A stretch of 64,000 nucleotides of DNA from Microterricola viridarii (GTDB lineage Bacteria > Actinomycetota > Actinomycetes > Actinomycetales > Microbacteriaceae). Within the stretch, counting starts at the first letter, position 1. Each line of letters starts with the position of its first letter. Shown here in pieces: positions 8,438 to 18,175 of the stretch. The stretch is taken from contig NZ_LT629742.1 in the NCBI RefSeq assembly GCF_900104895.1, forward strand, positions 3,658,001 through 3,722,000, given 5' to 3'. Both the position numbers and the translations under genes were made by a program. The notes below the pieces were generated by a model. It ran no database searches, was not told the DNA's origin, and saw nothing but the letters and a program-made list of their open reading frames with translations.

Positions 8438-10156
8438 GTGGACCATTTGCGCAGTGCCGCCTGGTATCAGGGCGCGGATCGCAACGCCTATATCCACCGC
8501 GCCTGGATGCGGCGCGGGCTCCCCGACGACGCACTCGACGCTACGAAGCCGCAGATCGCGATCGCCAACACCGCGTCCGACCTCACCCCGTGCAACATGC
8601 ACCTCAACGAGGTCGCCGAGAGCGTCAAGCAGGGCGTCTGGGCGGCCGGCGGCGTGCCGTACAACCTCCCCGTCGTCTCGCTCGGCGAGACCCAGGTGAA
8701 GCCGACCGCGATGCTGTGGCGCAACATGGCGGCGATGGCGATGGAGGAGATGTTCCGCGCCAACCCCATCGACGGGCTCGTGCTGCTCGGCGGCTGCGAC
8801 AAGACGATCCCGGCGCTGCTGATGGCGGCGGCATCCGTCAACCTCCCGGCGATCGTCGTGCCGGGCGGGCCGATGCTCACCGGCTACTTCCGCGGCGAGG
8901 CCCTCGGCTGCGGCACCGACGTGTGGCGGCTGAGCGAGGAGGTGCGGGCCGGCACCATCACCAACGCCCAGTTCCAGGAGTCGGAGCAGTCCACCATCCG
9001 CAGCAAGGGCCACTGCAACACCATGGGCACCGCCTCCACGATGGCCGTCGTCGCCGAGGCGCTCGGCATGACGATCCCCGGCTTCGCGGGCACCCCCGCG
9101 GCGGACGCCCGGCTGCTGAAGAAGTCGCACGAGACCGGGCGGCTGATCGTCGACATGGTGGCCGCGGGGCGCCGGCCGAGCGACATCATGACCAGGGAGT
9201 CGTTCCTCAACGCCATCATCGCCGTCGCCGCGGTCGGCGGCTCCACGAACGCGGTCGTCCACCTCCTCGCCATCGCGGGCCGGCTCGGCATCGAGCTGAG
9301 CCTGGCGGACTTCGACGCGGCCGGGGCCGGCATCCCGGTCATGGCGAACCTGCAGCCGAGCGGCGCGTTCCTGATGGACGACCTGCACCGCGCCGGCGGG
9401 CTGCTCGCCCTGCTCGCGCAGATCACCGACCTGCTGCACCCGGAGCCGATCACCGTCACCGGCGCGCCCCTCGTCGACGCCCTCGGCGGCCACCCCGTCT
9501 ACGACGACACCGTCATCCTGCCGCGCGAGGCGCCGCTCATGGCGGATGCCGGCATCGCCGTGCTGCGCGGCAACCTCGCGCCCCGCGGCGCGATCATCAA
9601 GCCCTCGGCGGCCAGCCCCGAACTCCTCCAGCACGTCGGCCCCGCCGTCGTCTTCGACAGCGTCGAGGACATGCGCGCCCGCATCGACGACCCGGAGCTC
9701 GACGTCACGGCCGACTCGGTGCTCGTGCTCCGCGGCTGCGGGCCCCGGGGCTACCCGGGCATGCCCGAGGTCGGCAACATGCCGCTGCCGCGGAAGCTCC
9801 TGGAGGCCGGCGTGCGCGACATGGTGCGCATCAGCGACGCCCGGATGAGCGGCACCGCGTACGGCACCGTCATCCTGCACGTCGCCCCGGAGGCCGCGGC
9901 CGGCGGGCCGCTCGGGCTGGTGCGCACCGGCGACATCATCCGAGTGGACGTCGCCGGGCGCTCGCTCAGCGTGGACGTCAGCGAGGAGGAGCTGCGCTCG
10001 CGCGGCCAGAGCCCGGCAAGCGAGGCGGCGTACGCGAAACCCAGCCGCGGCTGGGCGAAGCTCTACGTCGACCACGTCATGCAGGCCGACACCGGGGCCG
10101 ACCTCGACTTCCTGGTCGGCTCCAGCGGAGATGAGGTCAGCCGTGAATCGCACTGA
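8438..10156 (+). CDS. IlvD/Edd-family dehydratase, likely a sugar-acid (pentonate/hexonate) dehydratase
   Basis: The 572-residue Fe-S dehydratase removes water from a 2,3-dihydroxy acid. Cluster cysteines are C52 (DLTPCNMH), C120 (GGCDKTIPA) and C193 (KGHCNTMGTAST). The opening RSAAWYQGADRNAYIHRAWM resembles the arabonate/xylonate dehydratase branch rather than biosynthetic IlvD. The gene is paired with a sugar-type zinc dehydrogenase 24 bases downstream instead of with ilv genes, which also points to sugar-acid catabolism. The start is GTG 8438, behind GGAGAGG. The exact substrate is not readable from sequence, and true dihydroxy-acid dehydratase activity is not excluded. Confidence 0.8.
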   Translation: MDHLRSAAWYQGADRNAYIHRAWMRRGLPDDALDATKPQIAIANTASDLTPCNMHLNEVAESVKQGVWAAGGVPYNLPVVSLGETQVKPTAMLWRNMAAMAMEEMFRANPIDGLVLLGGCDKTIPALLMAAASVNLPAIVVPGGPMLTGYFRGEALGCGTDVWRLSEEVRAGTITNAQFQESEQSTIRSKGHCNTMGTASTMAVVAEALGMTIPGFAGTPAADARLLKKSHETGRLIVDMVAAGRRPSDIMTRESFLNAIIAVAAVGGSTNAVVHLLAIAGRLGIELSLADFDAAGAGIPVMANLQPSGAFLMDDLHRAGGLLALLAQITDLLHPEPITVTGAPLVDALGGHPVYDDTVILPREAPLMADAGIAVLRGNLAPRGAIIKPSAASPELLQHVGPAVVFDSVEDMRARIDDPELDVTADSVLVLRGCGPRGYPGMPEVGNMPLPRKLLEAGVRDMVRISDARMSGTAYGTVILHVAPEAAAGGPLGLVRTGDIIRVDVAGRSLSVDVSEEELRSRGQSPASEAAYAKPSRGWAKLYVDHVMQADTGADLDFLVGSSGDEVSRESH

Positions 10157-10180
10157 CCGCGAAAACTGGGAGGAACCCTG

Positions 10181-11206
10181 ATGCGCGCACTCGTTGTGAC
10201 GGCCCCGCGGAAGGCGGAGGTCCGGGATGTCCCGGCGCCGATCGCGGCGCCGGGACATCTGCTCGTCGACGTGGAACGGGTCGGCATCTGCGGAACGGAT
10301 GTCGAGCTGTACACCGGTCAGATGGCCTACATCCAGCACGGGCGCACCCACTTTCCGCTTCGCCTCGGCCACGAATGGGCCGGCCGGGTCGTCGCGGTCG
10401 GCTCCCCCGCCGATGAGAGCTGGCTCGGGCTGCGCGTCACCGGCGACACCATGCTCGGCTGCGGGCACTGCCAGTTCTGCCAGGGCGGCCACCACCACGT
10501 CTGCCCCGACCGCTTCGAGGTCGGCATCCTCGACGGCTGGGCCGGTGCCCTCGCCGAGCAGGTGCTCATCCCGACGCGCTACGCACACCCGATCCCGGAG
10601 AGTGTCAGCGTCACGGCCGCCGCACTCGTCGAACCCGGCGGCAACTCGCTGCGGGCCGTGCGCGCGGCGGCGATCGAGCCGGGCCACAGCGTGCTCGTGC
10701 TCGGCTCCGGAACCATCGGCCTGCTCGCCGCCCAGTTCGCACTGGCCGAGGGCGCCGAGGTGCACGTCGGCGGCGTGCGCGAAGACTCACTGGAACTGGC
10801 GCGGTCGCTCGGCGTGCAGCACACCTGGCAGCTGGACGAGCTCGCCGGCGGGCACGGCAACGAGCTCGACGCCGTGATCGAGGCCACCAGCGACGAGCGG
10901 ATGCCGGCCCTCTCCGTCATGCTGGCGAAGCCGGCGGGCCGCGTCGTCTACATCGGCCTGGCATCCACCCCCAGCCTCGTCGACACGCGGCGCATCGTCT
11001 TCAGAGACATCACCGCCGTCGGCATCCTCTCCGCCTCCCCCGGCCTGACCGGGGCGATCGAGGGCTTCGCGAGCGGCGCCGTCGTGCCCGACTCGCTCGT
11101 CAGCGAGGTCATCTCGCTCGACGAGGTGCCGAGCCGGCTGGAGGGGGCGCGCGGCGCGTCCGCGGGCCCCGGGCCGAAGGTGCACGTCGACCCGCGCCTG
11201 CCCTGA
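10181..11206 (+). CDS. Zinc-dependent medium-chain alcohol/polyol dehydrogenase
   Basis: The 341-residue MDR enzyme oxidises an alcohol or polyol with NAD(P). The catalytic zinc site is C37 (GICGTD) with H64-E65 (GHEWAG). The structural zinc lobe is C94, C97, C100 and C108 (GCGHCQFCQGGHHHVC). The Rossmann motif GSGTIG lies near residue 176. Its overall look is that of sorbitol/threonine-dehydrogenase-like members. It lies 24 bases after the dehydratase, behind GGGAGGA, so the two form an operon. The likely role is the oxidation step beside the dehydration step of a sugar or sugar-acid route; the substrate is unknown. Confidence 0.85.
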   Translation: MRALVVTAPRKAEVRDVPAPIAAPGHLLVDVERVGICGTDVELYTGQMAYIQHGRTHFPLRLGHEWAGRVVAVGSPADESWLGLRVTGDTMLGCGHCQFCQGGHHHVCPDRFEVGILDGWAGALAEQVLIPTRYAHPIPESVSVTAAALVEPGGNSLRAVRAAAIEPGHSVLVLGSGTIGLLAAQFALAEGAEVHVGGVREDSLELARSLGVQHTWQLDELAGGHGNELDAVIEATSDERMPALSVMLAKPAGRVVYIGLASTPSLVDTRRIVFRDITAVGILSASPGLTGAIEGFASGAVVPDSLVSEVISLDEVPSRLEGARGASAGPGPKVHVDPRLP

Positions 11207-11233
11207 CGCAGCCGCAGCCGCAGCCGCGAACGA

Positions 11234-12367
11234 TCAGCGCGGCTCGCCGGCTACGTCCCAGCCGTACGCTTCCGCGATCCGGCGTTGGATCTCGGTTGTG
11301 ACGGACTGGCCGGCGTCGCCGTTGGTCATGATGACGGCGCCGTGTCCAGCGGAAATGTGCCCAATGAGCTGCGCCTTGAAGCCCCAGTTGTCGCCATCAT
11401 GCTCGAAGTACCGGCCTCCGCCCTGCTCGGAGACGACGAAGCCGATCGCGAAGGGGCCCACGCCGACGGGTGTGACCATGTTGCGCATCATCGCTTGGTC
11501 CAGCACCAGCGAAGACCGTCCGGCGAGCGCCCGCTGAACCTCGACCACGAATCTGGCGAGGTCGCCGGGTGTCGTCCACAGTCCGGCCGCCGCCTGCTCC
11601 GGATACACGTGCCAGGGGGCATTCAGCCTGGTGCCCGCCTGGTCGTGGGCCCGCGCGGCTCGAGGTTCGAGCTCGGCCGGCAGCGGCTGCTCGTAGGTGC
11701 TCGCGGTCATGCCGATCGGCTGCAGCACCCAGTCGTGCATGATCTGCGCGAAGGCTGCCCCGACGGTGTCGGTGAGCGCGAGCTGCTGGATCTCGACGCC
11801 GCCACCCGAGTACTCATATGCCGTCAGCGCCGGGCGCACCAGCCGCACGGCCGGCAGTGGCGACGGCGGCAGGCCATCGAGGATCTGCGGCACGGTCGGC
11901 AGCGGTTCGCCCGGTTCGTAGCCGGGGAAGCCGAACCCGTCGCCGAGCCCGGACGTGTGGCTCATGAGCATCCGTGGCGTCACGGCGGGTCCCCCGCCGA
12001 ACGGAGAGGCCGGAAGCTTCCAGCTTGTGAGAATCGCGTTGATGTCCTGGTCGAGGTCGAACAGCCCGAGCTGGGCGGCCTTCAGCGATGCGACCGCCGC
12101 CAGCGGCTTGCTGATCGAGGCTGCTTGGTACAGCGTCTGGTCGGTGGCGCGCTCGCCGGTTTGCGCGTCTGCCAGTCCCCAGGATTTCGTCCACGCGACG
12201 TCAAAGCCGTCAATGACAGCGACGCCGACACCGGGCACGCGGTAGTGGTCGAGCAGCTGCGGGATGCTCAGGGAACCGACCCCGTGGCGGTCAACCGACG
12301 TCGTTCCCTCGATCTGGGCGATCTTCGCGGCATGAGCCCGCGGCGGCGCCAACTCGCTCCTAGACAT
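11234..12367 (-). CDS. Serine hydrolase of the class C beta-lactamase / esterase family
   Basis: The 377-residue beta-lactamase-fold hydrolase carries the SxxK nucleophile motif in QAASISKPLA, a Tyr motif in YEYSGGG (YSG in place of YAN), and HDG near the C-terminus in place of KTG (YFEHDGDNWGF). That set is typical of esterases and D-aminopeptidases of this family rather than true beta-lactamases. There is no signal peptide, so it is probably cytoplasmic. The ATG at 12367 is chosen because family homology begins near KIAQIEG; the frame stays open to 12442. An operator-like palindrome sits about 210 bases upstream. Confidence 0.8.
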   Translation of the reverse strand: MSRSELAPPRAHAAKIAQIEGTTSVDRHGVGSLSIPQLLDHYRVPGVGVAVIDGFDVAWTKSWGLADAQTGERATDQTLYQAASISKPLAAVASLKAAQLGLFDLDQDINAILTSWKLPASPFGGGPAVTPRMLMSHTSGLGDGFGFPGYEPGEPLPTVPQILDGLPPSPLPAVRLVRPALTAYEYSGGGVEIQQLALTDTVGAAFAQIMHDWVLQPIGMTASTYEQPLPAELEPRAARAHDQAGTRLNAPWHVYPEQAAAGLWTTPGDLARFVVEVQRALAGRSSLVLDQAMMRNMVTPVGVGPFAIGFVVSEQGGGRYFEHDGDNWGFKAQLIGHISAGHGAVIMTNGDAGQSVTTEIQRRIAEAYGWDVAGEPR

Positions 12368-12573
12368 TCCACCGAACGTAGCAGAGCGCCCCGTTGTCGC
12401 CCGAGCGGCTCGCATCAGGTGTGGGGTAGTCGGCCGTCGCATCCACGATCACTGTGCCGCCGGCGCAACGATGTTCGTTGCCGCGGCACAGAATCGCCCA
12501 CATTCCCCCGTGGACCCCGTCGAACTCCCCCGAATTCGCGGAGGTTGGATACAGGCCGACCACCCGAGGAAAA

Positions 12574-12593
12574 GATACCATACGTTTGGTTTC
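12574..12593. promoter_or_regulatory. Operator-like palindrome between the serine hydrolase and TetR genes
   Basis: GATACCATACGTTTGGTTTC is an inverted repeat with 8 of 10 positions symmetric. It resembles the autoregulatory elements bound by butyrolactone-receptor TetR proteins (AxACC...GGTxT). It lies just after the stop of the TetR gene at 12626 and upstream of the serine hydrolase, so it could control the latter. Confidence 0.45.
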
Positions 12594-12625
12594 AGCAGAA
12601 GGCCCTCGTCAGCGCTCCCACCAGG

Positions 12626-13285
12626 CTAGCGCTGGACCCCGGCGCCGCCCCTCCTGACGAAGACCTCGGGGAGCAGCGCAGACAACGTGTCCAAGCGGTC
12701 GGGTGCGGCGACCGACGGAAGGAGGAATTCCCACATTTCACGCACACGGTCCATCAGGTCGTCCATGCCCGTGAGCACGTCCGAGAGCAGCTGGATACCC
12801 GTGAACGACGGGATGATGAAATGCGCAAGCTTCGCAGGGTCGGTTGCCGGCGCGAGCTCGCCGGCCTCGACCGCGCGCCTGACGAGGTGCTCAAAGGTCT
12901 GCAGCCAGTCGTCGTAGGGCGCACGCGTGGGCGGGTCGAAGATGGGGCCACCCGTGGTCAGCCGGATCCCGGCACGCACCAGGGGATCGTTGACGAGGCC
13001 GTTCGCCAGGTCGGCACACATGAGCATCATGGTCTCAACGGGGCTGTCCGTCGTCTCCAGGATCTGTTGCGCCCCCAGACTGGAGACGCGGTGCCCCTGG
13101 TCGATCACGGCACGCGCGAGCTCTTCCTTCGAGCTGAAGTGAAAGTAGAGCGCGCCCTTGGTCGCTCCCGCAGACTCCGCGATGGCGGCGATCGAGGCGG
13201 CGTCGTAGCCGACCTTGAAGAAGACGTCGGCGGCACCGGAGATGATCTTGTCCAGCGTCACGATCGCACGCTTCTGCATCGCCAT
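12626..13285 (-). CDS. TetR-family regulator resembling gamma-butyrolactone receptors (ScbR/ArpA type)
   Basis: In this 219-residue regulator the N-terminal helix-turn-helix (about 8-55, including KIISGAADVFFKVGYDAAS) is followed by AESAGATKGALYFHFSSKEELARAVID. This is very close to the DNA-binding domain of ScbR/ArpA receptors. The region with RAGIRLTTGGP and the Trp in PYDDWLQTFEHL also recalls that ligand domain. Such proteins repress targets until a diffusible lactone binds. No butyrolactone synthase (AfsA type) is in the window. The likely target is the serine hydrolase downstream, and possibly itself. The start has GGGGGAG before ATG 13285, with a second ATG two codons on. Confidence 0.8.
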   Translation of the reverse strand: MAMQKRAIVTLDKIISGAADVFFKVGYDAASIAAIAESAGATKGALYFHFSSKEELARAVIDQGHRVSSLGAQQILETTDSPVETMMLMCADLANGLVNDPLVRAGIRLTTGGPIFDPPTRAPYDDWLQTFEHLVRRAVEAGELAPATDPAKLAHFIIPSFTGIQLLSDVLTGMDDLMDRVREMWEFLLPSVAAPDRLDTLSALLPEVFVRRGGAGVQR

Positions 13286-13367
13286 CCGTCTCCCCCACTG
13301 TCCCCGTCAGGGAAATTCTACCGAGGGGCCAGAGGGAACCGCCGCGAAATCGCCCCGCGCAAAGCAC

Positions 13368-13399
13368 AAGAGGGCGGATGCCGCAGCATCCGCCCTCTT
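13368..13399 (-). terminator. Hairpin after nrdF (GGATGC-type stem)
   Basis: A perfect 14-bp stem (AAGAGGGCGGATGC / GCATCCGCCCTCTT) with a CGCA loop starts 14 bases past the nrdF stop. No long T run follows on the minus strand. Confidence 0.65.
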
Positions 13400-13412
13400 G
13401 AAGAAACAATGA

Positions 13413-14483
<1,071 letters not shown>

Positions 14484-16610
14484 CTAGAGGGCGCAGCTCA
14501 CGCAGCCCTCCACCTCGGTGCCCTCCAGCGCCATCTGGCGCAGGCGGATGTAGTAGATCGTCTTGATGCCCTTGCGCCAGGCGTAGATCTGGGTCTTGTT
14601 GATGTCGCGCGTGGTGGCGGTGTCCTTGAAGAACAGCGTCAGCGACAGGCCCTGGTCGACGTGCTGGGTGGCGGCGGCGTACGTGTCGATGACCTTCTCG
14701 GCACCGATCTCGTAGGCGTCCTGGTAGTAGTCCAGGTTGTCATTCGTCATGAACGGCGCCGGGAAGTACACGCGGCCGAGCTTGCCTTCCTTGCGGATCT
14801 CGATCTTCGCGGCGATCGGGTGAATGGATGCCGTCGAGTTGTTGATGTAGCTGATCGAGCCCGTCGGCGGCACGGCCTGCAGGTTCTGGTTGTAGATGCC
14901 GTGCTCCATGATGGAGGCCTTGAGCTCGCGCCAGTCGTCCTGCGTCGGGATGTGCACGGCCGAGTTGGCGAACAGCTCGGCGACGCGCTCCGTGGCGGGC
15001 AGCCACTCGGCATCCGTGTACTTGTCGAAGAACTCACCCGAGGCGTACTTCGAGTCGGCGAACCCGTCGAAGGTCTCGCCGCGCTCGATCGCGATCGCGT
15101 TGGAGGACTTCAGCGCGTTGTAGACGACCGTGTAGAAGTAGATGTTCGTGAAGTCGATGCCCTCTTCGCTGCCGTAGTAGATGCGCTCGCGGGCGAGGTA
15201 ACCGTGCAGGTTCATCTGGCCGAGGCCGATGGCGTGCGACTTGTCGTTGCCGTCCTCGATCGAGCGCACCGAGCTGATGTGGCTCTGGTTCGAGACCGAG
15301 GTGAGGCCGCGGATGGCGGTGTCGATGGTCTTGCCGAAGTCGGGCGAGTCCATCGCCAGGGCGATGTTCAGCGAACCGAGGTTGCAGCTGATGTCCTTGC
15401 CGATCTTGTCGTACGAGAGGTCCTCGTTGTACGTGGTCGGCGTGTTGACCTGGAGGATCTCGGAGCACAGGTTCGACATGTTGATGCGGCCCTTGATGGG
15501 GTTCGCAGCGTTGACGGTGTCCTCGTACATGATGTACGGGTAGCCGGACTCGAACTGGATCTCGGCGAGGGTCTGGAAGAACTCGCGGGCCTTGATCTTG
15601 GACTTCTTGATCGCCGGGTTGTCGACCATCTCGCGGTACTTCTCGGTGACCGAGATGTCGGCGAAGGGCACGCCGTAGACGCGCTCGACGTCGTACGGGG
15701 AGAACAGGTACATGTCCTCGTCGTTCTTGGCCAGCTCGAAGGTGATGTCGGGCACGACGACGCCGAGGCTCAGCGTCTTGATGCGCACCTTCTCGTCGGC
15801 GTTCTCACGCTTGGTGTCGAGGAAGCGCATGATGTCGGGGTGGTGCGCCTGCAGGTAGACGGCACCGGCGCCCTGGCGGGCACCGAGCTGGTTGGCGTAG
15901 CTGAAGGAGTCCTCGAGGAGCTTCATCACGGGGATGATGCCGGAGGACTGGTTCTCGATCTGCTTGATCGGGGCGCCGGCCTCGCGGATGTTGGAAAGCA
16001 GCAGGGCCACGCCGCCGCCGCGCTTGGAGAGCTGCAGCGAGGAGTTGATGCCGCGCGAGATCGACTCCATGTTGTCCTCGATGCGCAGCAGGAAGCAGGA
16101 GACGAGCTCGCCGCGCTGTGCCTTGCCCGAGTTCAGGAAGGTGGGGGTGGCCGGCTGGAAGCGGCCGGCGAGGATCTCCTCGACGAGGTTGGTGGCGAGC
16201 TTCTCGTCACCGGCGGCGAGGCCGAGGGCGGTCATCACGACGCGGTCCTCGAAGCGCTCCAGGTAGCGCTTGCCGTCGAAGGTCTTCAGCGTGTAGCTGG
16301 TGTAGTACTTGAACGCGCCGAGGAAGGTGTCGAAGCGGAACTTCTTCGAGTAGGCGAGGTCGTTGAGCTGGGTGATGAACTCGAACGAGTACATCTCGAG
16401 CACGGCGGGCTCGTAGTACTCCTTCTCGACCAGGTAGTCGAGGCGCTCGCGCAGCGAGTGGAAGAAGACGGTGTTCTGGTTCACGTGCTGCAGGAAGTAC
16501 TCCCGCGCAGCCTCGCGGTCCTTCTCGAACTGGATCTCTCCGTTCGGGCCGTACAGGTTCAGCATCGCGTTCAGGGAGTGATAGTCCATCCCGGTGCGCG
16601 GCGCTTCCAT
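14484..16610 (-). CDS. nrdE: Class Ib ribonucleotide reductase large (catalytic) subunit
   Basis: The 708-residue catalytic subunit carries the radical-generated active site for NDP reduction. NrdE landmarks include [16 protein letters not shown] at the start, the substrate and loop-2 regions, NLCSEI and [10 protein letters not shown]. The C-terminal CVSCAL pair passes electrons from NrdH. There is no ATP-cone, as expected for class Ib. The ATG at 16610 shares its A with the nrdI stop (TGATG), so translation is probably coupled; the open frame runs 11 codons further up to 16643 but that start would overlap nrdI. Confidence 0.95.
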   Translation of the reverse strand: MEAPRTGMDYHSLNAMLNLYGPNGEIQFEKDREAAREYFLQHVNQNTVFFHSLRERLDYLVEKEYYEPAVLEMYSFEFITQLNDLAYSKKFRFDTFLGAFKYYTSYTLKTFDGKRYLERFEDRVVMTALGLAAGDEKLATNLVEEILAGRFQPATPTFLNSGKAQRGELVSCFLLRIEDNMESISRGINSSLQLSKRGGGVALLLSNIREAGAPIKQIENQSSGIIPVMKLLEDSFSYANQLGARQGAGAVYLQAHHPDIMRFLDTKRENADEKVRIKTLSLGVVVPDITFELAKNDEDMYLFSPYDVERVYGVPFADISVTEKYREMVDNPAIKKSKIKAREFFQTLAEIQFESGYPYIMYEDTVNAANPIKGRINMSNLCSEILQVNTPTTYNEDLSYDKIGKDISCNLGSLNIALAMDSPDFGKTIDTAIRGLTSVSNQSHISSVRSIEDGNDKSHAIGLGQMNLHGYLARERIYYGSEEGIDFTNIYFYTVVYNALKSSNAIAIERGETFDGFADSKYASGEFFDKYTDAEWLPATERVAELFANSAVHIPTQDDWRELKASIMEHGIYNQNLQAVPPTGSISYINNSTASIHPIAAKIEIRKEGKLGRVYFPAPFMTNDNLDYYQDAYEIGAEKVIDTYAAATQHVDQGLSLTLFFKDTATTRDINKTQIYAWRKGIKTIYYIRLRQMALEGTEVEGCVSCAL

Positions 16611-17029
16611 CAGTGAGACGCTGTCGCCAGTTGTTCCGACCAAAACGAGTCCAATCCTTCGTGGACGATATTCACATCGTCCGGTGTTCCGAATACTTCA
16701 AATCTGTAGAGCTGCGGCACATTGCATTTGGCCGCGATGATGTCTCCGGCCAGGCCGTAGGCCGAACCGAAATTGGTGTTTCCTGCTGCGATCACTCCGC
16801 GCAGCAGCGCCCGGTTGTTCGCATCGTTGAGAAACCGGATCACCTGCTTGGGCACGGCCCCGTTCCCGTCGCCGCCCCCGTAGGTGGGAACGACGAGAAC
16901 ATAGGGTTCCGTTGCGTGCAGCGGTGCGTCTTTGGCATAGAGCGGGATCCGCTCTGCCGGCTGGCCGAGCTTCTGCATGAATCGGTGCGTGTTGCCCGAG
17001 ACACTCGAGAAATAGACCAAATTGGCCAT
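16610..17029 (-). CDS. nrdI: NrdI flavodoxin-like protein for NrdF manganese cofactor assembly
   Basis: The 139-residue FMN protein starts [17 protein letters not shown], the phosphate loop of NrdI. It continues with [17 protein letters not shown] and a [14 protein letters not shown] flavin region. It supplies the oxidant that generates the Mn(III)-tyrosyl radical of NrdF. It overlaps the nrdE start by one base and follows nrdH by 141 bases. That gap contains a long-loop GGATGCCG-type hairpin which may tune expression inside the operon. Confidence 0.93.
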   Translation of the reverse strand: MANLVYFSSVSGNTHRFMQKLGQPAERIPLYAKDAPLHATEPYVLVVPTYGGGDGNGAVPKQVIRFLNDANNRALLRGVIAAGNTNFGSAYGLAGDIIAAKCNVPQLYRFEVFGTPDDVNIVHEGLDSFWSEQLATASH

Positions 17030-17106
17030 GGGTTCGACCCCCTCTCGGTACGCCGAATGGGTTGTTGCGTTGGTGTTCGTGTGCTCCGGCGCTTGCGCAG
17101 CCGGGT

Positions 17107-17160
17107 GCGGATGCCGCGTGCGCGGCGTTTCGGGCGGGCTCGCGAGTGCGCGGCATCCGC
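17107..17160. repeat. Intra-operon inverted repeat between nrdH and nrdI
   Basis: GCGGATGCCGCG (17107-17118) and CGCGGCATCCGC (17149-17160) are perfect 12-bp complements separated by 30 bases. The arms are the same GGATGCCG word seen in hairpins elsewhere in the window. It could act as an mRNA processing or attenuation element between the glutaredoxin-like gene and the rest of the operon. Confidence 0.7.
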
Positions 17161-17170
17161 CCGATTCTCG

Positions 17171-17404
17171 CTAGGCGAGGCGCGCTGCGAGCTCCGAGAT
17201 CTTGTCGGGACGGAAGCCGGACCAGTGGTCCTCGTCCGTGATCACAACGGGGGCCTGCAGGTAACCCAATTCCTTGACGGCTTCCAGTGCCTTTTCGTCG
17301 ACAGAGAGGTCGAGAACTTCGTACTCAATACCCTGGTTATCGAGGGCACGATACGTCGCCGTGCACTGCACGCACGAAGGCTTGGTGTAGACCGTTACAG
17401 TCAT
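17171..17404 (-). CDS. nrdH: NrdH glutaredoxin-like electron donor for ribonucleotide reductase
   Basis: The 77-residue redoxin has the NrdH signature CVQC (C11-C14) in TKPSCVQCTATYRAL and the WSGFRPD motif near the C-terminus. It reduces the C-terminal cysteine pair of NrdE with electrons from thioredoxin reductase. It is the first gene of the nrdHIEF operon. The start is ATG 17404, behind AAGGGGAAATCG; the frame is open further upstream, but that part lies in the promoter with its NrdR boxes. Confidence 0.93.
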   Translation of the reverse strand: MTVTVYTKPSCVQCTATYRALDNQGIEYEVLDLSVDEKALEAVKELGYLQAPVVITDEDHWSGFRPDKISELAARLA

Positions 17405-17454
17405 CGATTTCCCCTTTTTGTGTACGAAGTCTGGGCTTATCCCCCGACTCCTCA

Positions 17455-17502
17455 ATACTACATCTAGTGCCAGCCGATAGGAACAGCCACTAGATGATGT
17501 AG
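17455..17502 (-). promoter_or_regulatory. Tandem NrdR boxes in the nrdHIEF promoter
   Basis: ATACTACATCTAGTGC (17455-17470) and CCACTAGATGATGTAG (17487-17502) both fit the 16-bp NrdR box ACACWATATATWGTGT in most conserved positions. They start 32 bp apart, about three helix turns, the spacing usual for NrdR pairs. On the minus strand TAGTAT overlaps the proximal box as a possible -10. An extra inverted repeat, ATGTAGTTACAT, lies next to the distal box. The region 17405-17914 holds no convincing gene. Confidence 0.7.
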
Positions 17503-17516
17503 TTACATTTATGTAG

Positions 17517-17601
17517 TTATCCACCGGTTACTCACCGGTTCTCAACAGGCCCGGCGACTGAGTTCGGCCTGTTTCCGCGCCTCTCGCGAGGCTTATCCAC
17601 A
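17517..17601. promoter_or_regulatory. DnaA-box cluster upstream of nrdH
   Basis: TTATCCACA at 17593-17601 is a perfect DnaA box and TTATCCACC at 17517-17525 is one base off. A weaker inverted relative (TGTGGAAAG) lies near 17629. DnaA control of nrd promoters is known in E. coli. This is upstream of the nrd genes, not a replication origin: there is no dnaA or dnaN and no AT-rich unwinding region. Confidence 0.5.
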
Positions 17602-17914
17602 GCCCCCCATTCGGGGAGCAGTTTGCCTGTGGAAAGTCCGTCGGCGTGTCGCCGGCGGATGTCGTTGACCACAAGATCCTGTGCTGCTATAGCCACTCTG
17701 CCAGCCCCCTCTGACACCCGTTTTCGGCGCCCAGAATCACCGTTTTCGGCGGCGCCTCACGCCGCCCGCGCCCTCCCGTCACGCTGATTCATGACAGGCC
17801 ACCCCTTCTCGGGGGATACTTTCGGAGGGGGCAATCGATTTCACCGTGACCTGCCCGACACGGCCGGCCCAGCAGGGCGCGCCCGGTAGCGAGTGACATC
17901 GAGAGGACGCTGAC

Positions 17915-18175
17915 ATGACGGCATGGTCGGTAGACCTTCCTGCGGCGAAGGCCACCGTCACCTCAGGCTCGGAGCAAGCCGCCGAGTTCGAGACGCACGC
18001 GCAGACGAGCATGAGGCGCAGGCGGCGCCTGGGCGGAGCTCTGGCGGGCGCGGCCATCGGCAGTTTTTCCCCTGGCCCCGGAACCCTGATCGGCGGCATC
18101 CTCGGTGGCGTCGGCGGGGTGCTTGGGCAGACCACAAGTCAAGCGACAACCGACAAAGTAAGAGGTGACGCGTGA
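17915..18175 (+). CDS. Small glycine-zipper protein of unknown function
   Basis: The 86-residue protein has a polar N-terminal half ending in MRRRRR (about 33-38), then one Gly-rich hydrophobic segment (about 39-72) including LGGALAGAAIG and GTLIGGILGGVGG. The repeated GxxxG spacing packs helices in membranes. There is no signal peptide. The stop overlaps the start of the next gene (TGATG), so the two are translationally coupled. The arrangement, a short GxxxG peptide plus a small multi-pass membrane protein, recalls peptide/immunity or holin-like pairs, but no homology is recognised and this is only an analogy. Confidence 0.65.
   Translation: MTAWSVDLPAAKATVTSGSEQAAEFETHAQTSMRRRRRLGGALAGAAIGSFSPGPGTLIGGILGGVGGVLGQTTSQATTDKVRGDA

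Noticed and set aside
17517-17640. Possible replication origin
   Set aside because: DnaA boxes are few and there is no dnaA, dnaN, gyr or parAB gene nearby; promoter control of nrd is the simpler reading.
17532-17717. 61-codon minus-strand frame upstream of nrdH
   Set aside because: It overlaps the DnaA boxes, has no ribosome site and an unremarkable composition, and would be read across the nrd promoter.
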